Notes: generated from the sequence alone by a model not told the origin. Numbered from the stretch's first letter, positions 35,052-44,513 are shown. The stretch is DNA of 64,000 nt from Niabella sp. (GCA_017744715.1 JAGIAT010000002.1:434001-498000); one strand, 5' to 3'. Numbers and translations are program-made.

Positions 35052-35163
35052 TTTTGAGCAGGTTTTAATGATAAAATAAATCCGGCGGAGGGCAGAATTC
35101 ATTGCTAATGAACAGGAATTATTCAAAAAAAAAATGCACTTTTGCTGTTCTAAAAAACAAACT

Positions 35164-35997
35164 ATGGCAAGTTTACAGGAAATCGCATCACAGGTTAGAC
35201 GTGATATTGTAAGAATGGTTCACGGTGCAAACAGCGGCCACCCCGGCGGATCTCTTGGATGCGCTGATTTTTTAACAGCCCTGTATTTTAAGGAAATGCA
35301 GCATGATCCTGCTTTTCATATGGACGGCATCAATGAGGATCTGTTCTTCCTGTCGAACGGCCATATTTCACCGGTATTTTATTCGGTTTTAGCCCGTTCC
35401 GGTTATTTTGATGTAAAGGAACTGGCTACCTTCCGCAAAATAAACAGCCGCCTGCAGGGGCATCCGGCCACGCACGAGCACCTGCCGGGTATCCGCATCG
35501 CAAGCGGATCGCTGGGCCAGGGAATGAGCGTTGCCATCGGTGCCGCCCTGAGCAAAAAAATGAACCAGGATACACACCTGGTATATTCACTGCATGGTGA
35601 CGGGGAACTGAACGAGGGCCAAAACTGGGAAGCCATTATGTTTGCTGCATCACATAAGGTTGACAACCTGATTGCAACAGTAGACTGGAACGGTCAGCAG
35701 ATCGACGGACCTACGGATAAAGTAATGAACATGGGCAACCTGAGCGAAAAGTTCAAAGCCTTTGACTGGGAAGTAATGGAAATGAACGGTAATGATATGG
35801 ATGAGGTAGTGGCTACACTGGATAAGGCACGCGCGGCTACCGGTAAGGGAAAACCGATCGCTATTATGATGCATACCATTATGGGTAAGGGCATCGACTT
35901 TATGGAAAACGACCATGGCTGGCATGGCATTGCACCCAATGACGAGCAACTGGCCAAGGCGCTGGAACAACTGCCCGAAACACTGGGCGATTATTAA
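35164..35997 (+). CDS. transketolase, N-terminal (thiamine-diphosphate) subunit
   Basis: Transketolase moves two-carbon units in the pentose phosphate pathway. In many Bacteroidota it is split into two genes; this 277-residue product is the N-terminal half. It has RRDIVRMVHGANSGHPGGSLG, the diphosphate and Mg-binding GDGELNEGQNWEA with DWNGQQIDG, and ends after HGIAPNDEQLAKAL, where the pyrimidine-binding domain would follow in a fused enzyme. The C-terminal subunit gene normally comes next but is absent here: a terminator and repeat DNA follow instead. The ORF could begin at 35134, but the upstream promoter-like box favours ATG 35164. Confidence 0.92.
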   Translation: MASLQEIASQVRRDIVRMVHGANSGHPGGSLGCADFLTALYFKEMQHDPAFHMDGINEDLFFLSNGHISPVFYSVLARSGYFDVKELATFRKINSRLQGHPATHEHLPGIRIASGSLGQGMSVAIGAALSKKMNQDTHLVYSLHGDGELNEGQNWEAIMFAASHKVDNLIATVDWNGQQIDGPTDKVMNMGNLSEKFKAFDWEVMEMNGNDMDEVVATLDKARAATGKGKPIAIMMHTIMGKGIDFMENDHGWHGIAPNDEQLAKALEQLPETLGDY

Positions 35998-35999
35998 GT

Positions 36000-36190
36000 T
36001 TCAGGTTTCACGTTTAAGGTTCAAAGTTGGGAACCCGGAGCGTTAAGAAGTGCTTACTAAAAAAATAACATAAAGTGGTTACCGTTTAAAAGCTGTAACC
36101 TTTTTTTATGGCGCTTACTCTGTGCCTTTAACGGGGGCTTTTTGCTGGTTACATTCCAGGTTTCACGTTCAAGGTTTCAGGCCGGGAGCC
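36000..36190. repeat. two copies of a degenerate short-word repeat around a terminator
   Basis: The word AGGTTTCACGTTTAAGGTT (36004-36022) recurs as AGGTTTCACGTTCAAGGTTT (36159-36178). Related words occur before the 161-bp repeats (near 23000) and upstream of gltX (41476-41546, in both orientations). The copies are followed by GGGA-rich sequence. The 253-base spacer contains no gene. Confidence 0.55.
36077..36107 (+). terminator. intrinsic terminator of the transketolase gene
   Basis: GGTTAC (36077-36082) pairs with GTAACC (36095-36100) and is followed by seven T residues (36101-36107). It lies 79 bases past the transketolase stop, confirming that transcription is not meant to continue into a C-terminal subunit gene. 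Confidence 0.7.
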
Positions 36191-36250
36191 GGAAATTTAA
36201 AGGAGTACTTACTATTACAGTTTAATAGCGGTACCCATTTTTTATAGTGC

Positions 36251-37474
36251 TTATTCCGCTTTTAAAGAGAATTCTTTTCTGGAGGCTTTCCGGGCCGGGG
36301 TCCATGAGGCTACAAATGCGATTACTGAAACGGTTATGGCCACCAGCAGGAAGTCTCTTAATTTTAATGTTACCGGAAAATAATCGATCAAAAAGGAACC
36401 GCCCTGCAAGGGAACCAGGTGAAACTGCTGTTGCAGCACCACCAGTAAAAGTGCCAGCAACATGCCCATGCCACCACCGATGGTCGCCAGCAAAAAACCT
36501 TCGCTGAGGAATACTTTCAGGATAAAACCCCGGTTGGCTCCCAGCGCATTCAGCACGCTGATGTCTTTTTGTTTTTCCAGCACTAGCATGGTCAGTGCGC
36601 CCACCATATTAAAGGCAGCCACCACCAGGATCAGACTCAATATGGCATAAAACACCCATCGCTCCAGGTTCATAATGGAATAAAGACTCTGGTTTTGCTG
36701 GTAGCGGTCCTGTACCTTGTAGTTTTTGCCAAATAGTTGCTGGATAGCCTGCTGAATCTTTGCCGTTGCCGAAGGGTCCGTTACCGCAATTTCAATACCG
36801 CTGAATGCATTGGCTTCCAGCCCCATGGCCTGTTTCAGGAAATCGATCTGTGTAAGGGCGTATTTATTATCAAAGTCCTGCTGAATGACAAAGGTTCCGG
36901 CGCTTCGTATGGTGTCTGGTGTAATATTGCTGGCAGCGTCAAAAGCTTCCGATTCACTTTTCCGCGGAATATAAATGCTCATGGGCTCCGCCTTGGGGGT
37001 AGAGCGGATCCCCAGGGAACCCTCGATGCCACCTCCCACCACCAGGTTGGGGTGTTCCGAGGTACCGATATCAAACCGGCCGTTTACCATATGATGGGTA
37101 ATACCATTGACCGTCTTGAACCGGTCGTCAACCCCTTTTAAGGAAACAAGGGCCTGGTTATCTCCGTTCCGGAGAATGGCCTTTTCTTCCACTACCAGCG
37201 AAAAACTGCGCAGCCCACCAATACCCCGTAATTGCTGCAACTGTTTTTCATCCAGTGTCAGGTATTTCCCGGATGCCGGCGATACCCGTATATCTGGGTA
37301 AAAAGACGAATAGAGCGATTTTACCAGACCCTCAAACCCGTTAAACACACTCAACACCAGGATCAATGCTGCCGTGCCGATCATGATCGCCACAATGCAG
37401 ATCCACGCGATGATGTTGATGACGTTGGTCGACTTCTTTGCCCTGAAATAACGCCAGGCGAATAAAAACTGCAA
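36251..37474 (-). CDS. LolC/LolE-type ABC transporter permease
   Basis: LolC/E permeases extract lipoproteins from the inner membrane. The 407-residue product has the architecture of that family: one membrane segment at about 20-45 (IIAWICIVAIMIGTAALILVL), a periplasmic domain (about 50-270), then three segments (RWVFYAILSLILVVAAFNMVGAL, LLATIGGGMGMLLALLLVVL, LLVAITVSVIAFVASW). The motif MLVLEKQKDISVLNALGANRGFILKVF is the coupling helix. The start is TTG at 37474; an in-frame stop sits two codons upstream, so no ATG is available. The ATPase partner is not adjacent. It precedes no other gene on this strand. Confidence 0.87.
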   Translation of the reverse strand: MQFLFAWRYFRAKKSTNVINIIAWICIVAIMIGTAALILVLSVFNGFEGLVKSLYSSFYPDIRVSPASGKYLTLDEKQLQQLRGIGGLRSFSLVVEEKAILRNGDNQALVSLKGVDDRFKTVNGITHHMVNGRFDIGTSEHPNLVVGGGIEGSLGIRSTPKAEPMSIYIPRKSESEAFDAASNITPDTIRSAGTFVIQQDFDNKYALTQIDFLKQAMGLEANAFSGIEIAVTDPSATAKIQQAIQQLFGKNYKVQDRYQQNQSLYSIMNLERWVFYAILSLILVVAAFNMVGALTMLVLEKQKDISVLNALGANRGFILKVFLSEGFLLATIGGGMGMLLALLLVVLQQQFHLVPLQGGSFLIDYFPVTLKLRDFLLVAITVSVIAFVASWTPARKASRKEFSLKAE

Positions 37475-37496
37475 ATTTTATGATTTTAGTGGGTTT

Positions 37497-37570
37497 GCCA
37501 GCTTTCCGTTATCAGCAGCCAGCTCTCAGCCTTTAGCGATTGGCTGACAGCTGAAGTCTGATAGCTGAAA
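37497..37570. repeat. degenerate CAGC/TCAG short-word array
   Basis: The spacer between rbfA and the permease is built of imperfect 7-10-base words such as CAGCCAGCTCTCAGCC and CTGACAGCTGAAGTCTGATAG. The same vocabulary recurs at 39845-39925 and 60225-60297. No promoter motif is evident within it. Confidence 0.55.
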
Positions 37571-37572
37571 GC

Positions 37573-37956
37573 TTACTGGTCCTCCGGCTTCTGATTCTGT
37601 TTCCGCTCCTCCTCAATTTTCTTAAACAGCGCCTCCATTTTAAATACCTGGTCCAGCGTATCATCTGCATAAAATTTCAACACCGGTATGTTGCGCAGCT
37701 GATGGCGAACGGATGCGGCCAGTTCTTTTTTTATTTCATGATGCCGTTCTTCTACTTTTTTCAGTGCCGCCTCCGCATCGGTTACCTGGAAGAAGCTCAG
37801 GTAAAAACGTGCTTCCAGCAGATCCGGTGTTACTTTTACGCCCGATATGGAAACCATTCCACCCTCCATCATATTCAGCCCAAGCCGCTGAAAAATGCCA
37901 TTCATTTCTTCGTTCAGCAGCGCTGCCACCTGTTTTTGCCGTTTACTTTCCTGCAT
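37573..37956 (-). CDS. rbfA: 30S ribosome-binding factor A
   Basis: RbfA is a KH-fold factor that matures the 16S rRNA 5' end. The 127-residue product starts MQESKRQKQVAALLNEEMNGIFQRL, has the KH-like GGMVSISGVKVTPDLLEARFYLSFF and ends RHQLRNIPVLKFYADDTLDQVFKMEALF, which is diagnostic. A Lys/Glu/Gln-rich tail follows. It is divergent from the MsbA-type exporter and precedes the LolC/E-type permease on the same strand. Confidence 0.95.
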   Translation of the reverse strand: MQESKRQKQVAALLNEEMNGIFQRLGLNMMEGGMVSISGVKVTPDLLEARFYLSFFQVTDAEAALKKVEERHHEIKKELAASVRHQLRNIPVLKFYADDTLDQVFKMEALFKKIEEERKQNQKPEDQ

Positions 37957-38023
37957 AATCTTCTCTTTCTGTTCCGTGTAAAATTAGTTACTTTACAGGT
38001 TTTAGTGCACACAACCTTCCGGA

Positions 38024-39838
38024 ATGAAAAAATATTCAAGGATTTTATACTATCTGCGCCCTTATAAAGGAGGCATTTTGCTCTATTTCCTGTTCACTAT
38101 TTTATCGATCGTTTTTGCACTTTTTAGCTTTGCACTGCTGCAACCTTTCTTTGATATTATCTTTTATGGAAATAAGCCCTCCACTCCGGCAGGGACCGAC
38201 CCGGGCCTGTTAACCGATATGAAAGGGTATTTTATGCACCTTGTAGCCGGCGCTGAACTCAGCTCCGTGCAATTGCTGGGCGCTATTTGTGTGGTATTGG
38301 TGATTGCCATCTTTCTTAAAAACGGCTTCCTCTATCTTTCCTCCTATGTACTGAACCCGATCAAAAACCAGATCGTGAACCATTTCCGGGCAGATATTTA
38401 TGATAAGATTCTCCGGCTTCCCGTGGGCTATTTTACGGAACAACGGAAGGGCGACCTTATCAGCAGGGTTACCAATGATGTAACGGAAGTGGAAGGTTCT
38501 GTAATCGGTGTGCTGGAAGAATGGATCAAGGATCCGCTCAATATTATTTTTACGCTGATCGCATTGTTCCTGATCAGCCCGTTGCTTACGGGGTCCATTT
38601 TACTGTGCATTCCTGTGATCGGCTTCATATTGGGACGTATTTCAAAAGCCCTGAAACGTCCATCCAATGAAGCGGCCATCAAACTGGGCGAATCGCTTTC
38701 CATCCTTGATGAAACCCTGAACGGTCTTCGCGTCATCAAGGCTTTTAATGTGGAAGGGCTTTTAAAGGGGCGGTTCGATACAGTGAATGATCAGCTGATG
38801 GAAGCCAAAAACCGTATCAGTCGCCGGCGGGATATGGCCTCTCCCATGTCCGAGTTCCTGGGTGTGATGGTCTTTGTAGGCATTCTATGGTTTGGCGGGC
38901 GGCTGATCTTATCTAACAGCATTGAACTGCAGGCCCCGGCTTTTTTCGCGTACCTGGCCATGTTCTATAACCTCATCAACCCCGTAAAAACGCTCTCTAC
39001 TTCATTCAGTAATTTAAACAAGGGATCCGCAGCCATCAAACGGATCGAAGAAGTGCTGAATACCCCGGTTACGGTAGATGATAATTCCAATGGTAAAACA
39101 CTGGAACATTTTGAGCACGAAATCGAATTCCGAAATGCCTCCTTTGCCTACAACGACCGGGTGATCCTGCAGGATATCAACCTGACGATCAAAAAAGGAC
39201 AGACCGTTGCCCTGGTGGGTTCTTCCGGGGCCGGAAAATCGACACTGGCCGACCTGATTCCCCGGTTCCATGATGTAACTGCTGGTGAAGTGCTTATTGA
39301 CGGTATCAATATCCGTGCATACGCCCTGCATTCCGTCCGGAACCTGATGAGCATTGTAACCCAGGAACCTATTTTGTTTAATGATACCATCGCGCATAAT
39401 ATTGCGCTGGGATATACGTCTGCTTCAAAAGACGCGATCGTGCAGGCCGCAAAAATTGCCAATGCCCATGATTTTATCATGCAAAAGGACTTTCAGTATG
39501 ATACGAATATCGGCGACCGGGGCAGCAAACTCAGTGGTGGTGAGCGCCAGCGCCTGACCATTGCCCGTGCGCTTTTAAAAAATCCGCCCATCCTGATCCT
39601 GGATGAGGCCACGTCTTCGCTGGATACGGAAAGCGAACGGCTGGTGCAGGATGCTATCAATAAAATGATGCAAAACCGCACCAGCATCGTAATCGCCCAC
39701 CGCCTGAGCACCATCCGGAATGCCGACGAGATCATTGTACTTCAAAAAGGACAGATTGTAGAACGGGGCACCCACAGCAGCCTGATTGAACAGAACGGCT
39801 TTTATAAAAAGCTGGTGGAAATGCAGGAAGTGAAATGA
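38024..39838 (+). CDS. MsbA-type ABC exporter (fused permease and ATPase)
   Basis: The 604-residue half-transporter has a six-segment exporter membrane domain (residues about 15-310) and a C-terminal ATPase with Walker A LVGSSGAGKSTLADL, Q-loop VTQEPILFNDT, signature LSGGERQRLTIARAL and Walker B ILILDEATSSLD. Length and order are typical of MsbA/LmrA-type lipid or drug flippases. It stands alone, divergent from rbfA, so nothing in the context names its substrate; lipid A core export is the best guess for an outer-membrane-bearing organism. Confidence 0.9.
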   Translation: MKKYSRILYYLRPYKGGILLYFLFTILSIVFALFSFALLQPFFDIIFYGNKPSTPAGTDPGLLTDMKGYFMHLVAGAELSSVQLLGAICVVLVIAIFLKNGFLYLSSYVLNPIKNQIVNHFRADIYDKILRLPVGYFTEQRKGDLISRVTNDVTEVEGSVIGVLEEWIKDPLNIIFTLIALFLISPLLTGSILLCIPVIGFILGRISKALKRPSNEAAIKLGESLSILDETLNGLRVIKAFNVEGLLKGRFDTVNDQLMEAKNRISRRRDMASPMSEFLGVMVFVGILWFGGRLILSNSIELQAPAFFAYLAMFYNLINPVKTLSTSFSNLNKGSAAIKRIEEVLNTPVTVDDNSNGKTLEHFEHEIEFRNASFAYNDRVILQDINLTIKKGQTVALVGSSGAGKSTLADLIPRFHDVTAGEVLIDGINIRAYALHSVRNLMSIVTQEPILFNDTIAHNIALGYTSASKDAIVQAAKIANAHDFIMQKDFQYDTNIGDRGSKLSGGERQRLTIARALLKNPPILILDEATSSLDTESERLVQDAINKMMQNRTSIVIAHRLSTIRNADEIIVLQKGQIVERGTHSSLIEQNGFYKKLVEMQEVK

Positions 39839-39840
39839 GA

Positions 39841-39925
39841 ACGGAGCCGTCAGCCGTCAGCGATCAGTTTTCAGCGATCAGTTATCAGTTATCAGTTTTC
39901 AGTGTCTGACAGCTGATGGCTCCAT
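39841..39925. repeat. degenerate CAGTTATCAG short-word array
   Basis: The convergent space between the ABC exporter and gltX holds imperfect words: AGCCGTCAGCCGTCAGCG, then GATCAGTTTTCAGCGATCAG, then TTATCAGTTATCAGTTTTCA, then GTCTGACAGCTGATGGC. The same word family occurs at 37497-37570 and 60225-60297. No simple GC terminator is seen. Confidence 0.65.
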
Positions 39926-39930
39926 CCGGG

Positions 39931-41460
39931 TTACGCCAACAATCCCAACGTATGCTGAATGCGTTTAATGGTTTCTTCTTTGCCCAGGATCTCAGCAATA
40001 TCAAATACATGGGGACCGAATTTTCCGCCCACCAGCATGATGCGCAGCGGCAGCATTACCTCGCCGGGTTTTAACTGGTTGGCCGCGGCTATTTCCTTGA
40101 AGTTATTTTCCAGCGTTTCTGCTTTCCAGTCGCCGGCCAATTCATAATTGCGGATCACTTCGGTAAAAAACAATTGCTTGGCTTCATTCCATTTAGGTTG
40201 AATGGCTGTAATATCAACGCTTTCGGGTGTTTTAAAGAAATAAGCCGTCTGGTCGTAAAAATCCGTCAGCAAGGTAGCCCGGTCTTTTACCAGTTGCACA
40301 ATCTTCAACAACAGCCGATCATCGGAAACAGAAAGCCCCCTGGCAGCTAAAACATCTTTCACACGCGCAGCCAGTTCTTCCGGTGCCAGTTTTTTGATCC
40401 ACTCATGGTTGTACCATTTTGCCTTTTCATAATCAAATTTGGCCCCGGAACTATGTACCCGGTCAATCGAAAATTTGCTGATCAGCTCATCCAGTGAAAA
40501 CAGTTCCTGCTCCGTACCATCATTCCAGCCCAGTACGGCCAGCAGGTTGATGAATGCCTCCGGTAAAAAGCCTTTTTCTTTAAACCCCTCGGTGAGCTCC
40601 CCGGTTTTAGGATCCGTCCAGTTCATGGCAAATACCGGGAACCCGTATTTGGCACCATCCCGCTTGCTTAACTTTCCGCTCGGCCCCAGGATCAGCGGGA
40701 AGTGGGCCCATTGAGGCATATGCTCCAGTCCAAACAAATATTTCCACAACAGGATGTGTACCGGTGCACTGGGCAGCCACTCCTCCCCGCGAAACGCATG
40801 CGATATCTTCATCAGGTAGTCATCCACCACTACGGCCAGGTGATAGGTAGGCATCCCATCCGCTTTCAGCAGCACTTTATCATCCACCAGGGAGGTATTA
40901 AAGCTCACTGCTCCGCGGATCATATCGGTAAAACCAATGCTTTCGTTTTCCGGCATTTTTATACGGATCACGTGCCGCGCATTTTCCGCTAACAAGCGGT
41001 CTGTTTCTTCTTTTGACAACGTAAGCGAGTTCCGCATTTTGCTGCGCACCTGGTAATCATATTGCGGGGAGGGATTTTGTTCGGTTTTAAAATCCTGCCG
41101 CATCTGCTCCAGTTCCTCAGGGGTATCAAAGGCATAATAAGCCTGCCCGTTTTCTACCAGCTGCTCGGCATAGGCGCGGTACAGTTCTTTGCGCTCGCTT
41201 TGGCGGTAAGGGCCATAGTCCCCGCCCTGTTTTACACTTTCATCGGGCTCCAAACCGGCCCAGGCCAAACATTGAAAAATATATTCCTCCGCACCCGGTA
41301 CAAAACGGGTTTGATCGGTATCCTCAATTCTTAAAATAAAATCACCGCCATGCTGGCGTGCAAACAGGTAGTTGTATAAAACCGTCCGTACACCGCCCAG
41401 GTGCAATCCACCGGTAGGTGAAGGCGCAAAACGCACTCTTACTTTTTGATCTGTACTCAT
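39931..41460 (-). CDS. gltX: glutamate--tRNA ligase
   Basis: GltX charges tRNA-Glu. The product (509 residues from ATG 41460) opens with the class I signature RVRFAPSPTGGLHLGGVRTVLYNYL, where the HIGH motif is HLGG, and carries the KMSKS equivalent GKLSKRDGAKYG, followed by the anticodon-binding helical domain. A longer reading to 41493 would put a -7 promoter box inside the coding region, so ATG 41460 is preferred. The promoter box (41467-41474) ends only six bases before the start, suggesting a nearly leaderless mRNA. Confidence 0.96.
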   Translation of the reverse strand: MSTDQKVRVRFAPSPTGGLHLGGVRTVLYNYLFARQHGGDFILRIEDTDQTRFVPGAEEYIFQCLAWAGLEPDESVKQGGDYGPYRQSERKELYRAYAEQLVENGQAYYAFDTPEELEQMRQDFKTEQNPSPQYDYQVRSKMRNSLTLSKEETDRLLAENARHVIRIKMPENESIGFTDMIRGAVSFNTSLVDDKVLLKADGMPTYHLAVVVDDYLMKISHAFRGEEWLPSAPVHILLWKYLFGLEHMPQWAHFPLILGPSGKLSKRDGAKYGFPVFAMNWTDPKTGELTEGFKEKGFLPEAFINLLAVLGWNDGTEQELFSLDELISKFSIDRVHSSGAKFDYEKAKWYNHEWIKKLAPEELAARVKDVLAARGLSVSDDRLLLKIVQLVKDRATLLTDFYDQTAYFFKTPESVDITAIQPKWNEAKQLFFTEVIRNYELAGDWKAETLENNFKEIAAANQLKPGEVMLPLRIMLVGGKFGPHVFDIAEILGKEETIKRIQHTLGLLA

Positions 41461-41466
41461 AGGCTG

Positions 41467-41546
41467 CAAAGGTAATTCAAGTTCAACGTTCAAAGTTCAA
41501 CGTTTAAAGCACACATCCTGAAACTTTGAACGTTAAACCTTAAACC
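41467..41546 (-). promoter_or_regulatory. gltX promoter within a short-word repeat array
   Basis: On the minus strand TACCTTTG (41467-41474) is an exact TAnnTTTG -7 match. Upstream of it lies an array of the words TTTGAACGTTGAACTT and TTAAACGTTGAACTTTG and their inverted forms, running to the stop of the S9 peptidase gene. A TTTG at 41491-41494 is 16 bases from the -7 box, a little short for a -33 element. Confidence 0.5.
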
Positions 41547-44420
41547 TCACGGCTCCAACCCCCAGTCAGTCCCCTTATCTACAGCCGGAACACCTTCGGT
41601 GATCCACCGGGGCGGCCTGACACCTTTCAGCAGCCAATCGAAGAACTGCTGTTCGCGTATGGAAATATCCTTCCGGTTTTTACGTTGTACGAGGTTATGT
41701 TCTTCGCCGTTGTAATTGAGCATCCACACGGGTTTGCCCAGGCGGCGCATACCGGTAAACAATTCAATACCCTGGTACCAGGGCACGGCCCCATCGTTGT
41801 CATTGGCCATAATTACCAGCGGGGTGGTCACCTTCGGAAGGTGAAAAAGCGGCGAATTCTCTATATATAGCTCGGGTTTTTCCCAAAGGGTGGCCCCGAT
41901 GCGGCTTTGTGTTTTTTCGTACTGGAATTGCCGGTTTACCCCGCCCTTCCAGCGAATGCCCCCATAGGCACTGGTCATATTGGCTACGGGCGCACCGGCC
42001 CAGGCGGCGGTAAACATGGGCGTCATGGTAATCAGTTGTGCTACCTGTATGCCGCCCCAGCTTTGCCCCTGAATACCCATATGGGCGGCATCTACCCAGG
42101 CATGACGGGTAAGGTCCCGGGCACCGCTAACGATATAGTCGTAGGCACTTTGTGCGGGATGACCAATCGTATAGGAAATATCAGGAGCGAGCACCACGTA
42201 CCCCCGGCTTACAAAAAAAGAAATGTTTAACCGGCTGGCAGTGGGAGCCGGCGGAATATACTGGTATAAGTTATCAGAAAGTTTCTCATAAAAATAAAGC
42301 AGTACCGGGTATTTTTTTGTACTGTCAAAATCTTCGGGCCGGTATAGGATGCCCGTGGCCGGTTTACCGGAAAACGTGGTCCAATGGTATAAAGCAGCGG
42401 TTCCCCAGTTGTATTGCGCCTGTTGGGGGTTGATGGCAGAAAGCCGCAATTCCTTTCCGTTATGAAACACATACAGATCGGGCGACTGCGTATAACTTTC
42501 TTTTGTATAGGCATATACCGGTGCATTTTTGGCCCTGGAGGTAGAATCATAACCGAAGGGCTGTTCCTGAAAAAGCTGCGGCGTAAATAAGGAACTGTTC
42601 AGACGGTTATTTTCCAGTATGGTAAATCCGGCCTTTTTATTTACACTGTTAAACGTACTCAGCAGGTTTTTATTCGCCGGCCGGATATACCGTTCTTCCG
42701 GATCGGTTGAAAGATAACGATAGACCACCTGTTTTTGCCGGCCGTCCTTTGTAAGGTTCACCGGAGGCTGCTTACCCATCGGATCTACCATCCAGATATC
42801 ATAGCGGTCATAAATCAGCACCGAGCGGTCTCCTTCTGTCCAGCCCATCACTCCATAAGGCGACGGATTATCCGGCACATCATTTTCTTCATCATATAAA
42901 GGCGTTTTGATCGCCGCGGTGATATTACGCGCAGTGGTTCCGTCAAAAACAAAATAATGTTGCTGCCGGTTATCGTACCATAGCACATATTTTCCGGAAG
43001 GGGCTATCCAGGAGCCCCTGATCTCTCCATCCAGGTCCTTTACGGCCGGTACAAACCGGCCATCTTTGATACAGATCCGGTACACGTCCTTGGATGTACG
43101 GCCCGTCCATTGGGAGGCTACACGCCGGCCGGTATCGGTAACCGCCATAAAATAATTGCCATCGCTTTCCATAGCTTCGTAAATATAGGGAAGGGCTTTC
43201 CCGCTTACCTGTGTCATCCGGCTTTGATCAAAATCATAAACAGCCAGGTAGCTTCGCTCCTGGTCCTTTTTCTGGTTCTCCAGCTGATAGGGCTGCAGAT
43301 AATCGTCCTTATAATTCCAGATGTCTACACTAACCTTGTCGATATCCACCAGGGTGGTATCTTTGGGCGGACGGACGGGCGCGGCACCAAATAACAAGCG
43401 GTTGCCGGATTTACTGAAACTTAATTTCCCATACGCACTTACCGAGCTGCCCCGGGGAAGATTTTTTGTAAGCGTATCCACCAGCACCATTGCACTGTCC
43501 ATACCCTGGCGGTAATACCATAACTTATAAAATTTTTGCAGCGCTTTTGGGCGTGCATTTCTTTCTGCTACAAAGGCCGCCCGGGTTCCATCGTCGGAAA
43601 GCGCCAGGTTCTTAAAATCGTTGCCGCCCCGGAGCAGCGTGTCGGTTCTTTTTGCGGCTAAATGATACAGGATCATCCGGGCCGAGCGGGCAGTATCTTT
43701 CAGATCCAGTGTCTGGCAGATCAGTAACTGGCTGCCTTTTTTATTAAATACATAGTCGCTTACATTAGTAAAATAGCGCTGTTCGCCGGTGGCTGTATTA
43801 ATCAATAACAGGCGGTTATTTTTTCCAAAATCGGTTATACTGTCTTTATCTGCATCTCCTTTGGAAGGTTTGATGGTATTGATGACATACTGCAGGGAGT
43901 CGATCACCTGCCGCAGGCTGTCCTTACTTTTATCTGACAGGTAGGATGGCCTTTCTTTGGGCTCATTTTTCAGCAGACCGGCCACCCACTCATTCTGATC
44001 TCCGGGGCCCTTATAAGAGATCAGGCCCGGGAATTTCCGGATCCGCTCTTCACCCAATGTTAGTACCGCAAAAGAATCCCGGGGCATATCTGCCGGCTTT
44101 TTCTTTTTGATCTTTGCCTGCCGCAGTTCACTGAAGAGCGGTTTGATCCTGAAAATCACTGTACGGCTATCGCCGGTAATCCGGGCATCATACCCTCTTG
44201 CAATCACTCTTTTATAAGTCTGGTCCGTGGCCTGTATCACCAGTTCATCATCACCTTCCTGTACATTTATATTGTACACCACCCATTTGCCATTGTTACT
44301 CAAAACGGTTTTGCCAATCGATTGCCAGTGGTCATATACCGTATGATCCAACGGTTTTTTCTGAGCAGTTGCGGCAATGCACCCTACCGCAGCAAGGGCC
44401 ATTAAGATCCATTTCTTCAT
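41547..44420 (-). CDS. S9 family serine peptidase (prolyl oligopeptidase type)
   Basis: The 957-residue product has a signal peptide (residues 1-19, ending ATAQ), a long beta-propeller (about 30-680) and a C-terminal alpha/beta hydrolase. The nucleophile lies in HMGIQGQSWGGIQVAQL, the acid in MANDNDGAVPWYQG and the histidine in NYNGEEHNLVQ, in S9 order. A propeller of this size and the KPATGILYRPEDFDSTKKYPVLLYFYE entry strand fit the DPP-IV/acylaminoacyl peptidase branch. It is probably periplasmic or outer-membrane-associated and acts on peptides. It is the gene upstream of gltX, with no functional link evident. Confidence 0.92.
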   Translation of the reverse strand: MKKWILMALAAVGCIAATAQKKPLDHTVYDHWQSIGKTVLSNNGKWVVYNINVQEGDDELVIQATDQTYKRVIARGYDARITGDSRTVIFRIKPLFSELRQAKIKKKKPADMPRDSFAVLTLGEERIRKFPGLISYKGPGDQNEWVAGLLKNEPKERPSYLSDKSKDSLRQVIDSLQYVINTIKPSKGDADKDSITDFGKNNRLLLINTATGEQRYFTNVSDYVFNKKGSQLLICQTLDLKDTARSARMILYHLAAKRTDTLLRGGNDFKNLALSDDGTRAAFVAERNARPKALQKFYKLWYYRQGMDSAMVLVDTLTKNLPRGSSVSAYGKLSFSKSGNRLLFGAAPVRPPKDTTLVDIDKVSVDIWNYKDDYLQPYQLENQKKDQERSYLAVYDFDQSRMTQVSGKALPYIYEAMESDGNYFMAVTDTGRRVASQWTGRTSKDVYRICIKDGRFVPAVKDLDGEIRGSWIAPSGKYVLWYDNRQQHYFVFDGTTARNITAAIKTPLYDEENDVPDNPSPYGVMGWTEGDRSVLIYDRYDIWMVDPMGKQPPVNLTKDGRQKQVVYRYLSTDPEERYIRPANKNLLSTFNSVNKKAGFTILENNRLNSSLFTPQLFQEQPFGYDSTSRAKNAPVYAYTKESYTQSPDLYVFHNGKELRLSAINPQQAQYNWGTAALYHWTTFSGKPATGILYRPEDFDSTKKYPVLLYFYEKLSDNLYQYIPPAPTASRLNISFFVSRGYVVLAPDISYTIGHPAQSAYDYIVSGARDLTRHAWVDAAHMGIQGQSWGGIQVAQLITMTPMFTAAWAGAPVANMTSAYGGIRWKGGVNRQFQYEKTQSRIGATLWEKPELYIENSPLFHLPKVTTPLVIMANDNDGAVPWYQGIELFTGMRRLGKPVWMLNYNGEEHNLVQRKNRKDISIREQQFFDWLLKGVRPPRWITEGVPAVDKGTDWGLEP

Positions 44421-44513
44421 CCAGTCAATTTTTTGGCTAAAGTATTACTATTTGTTAAAAAAGAGCACCCCTGTTTGACGGGATTATTTTTCCGCAACTT
44501 AAGAAAACCGGCC

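Noticed and set aside
35001..35126. Long N-terminal extension of the WecA-type protein
   Set aside because: A well-spaced -33/-7 promoter lies inside the extension, so the coding region starts at 35000.
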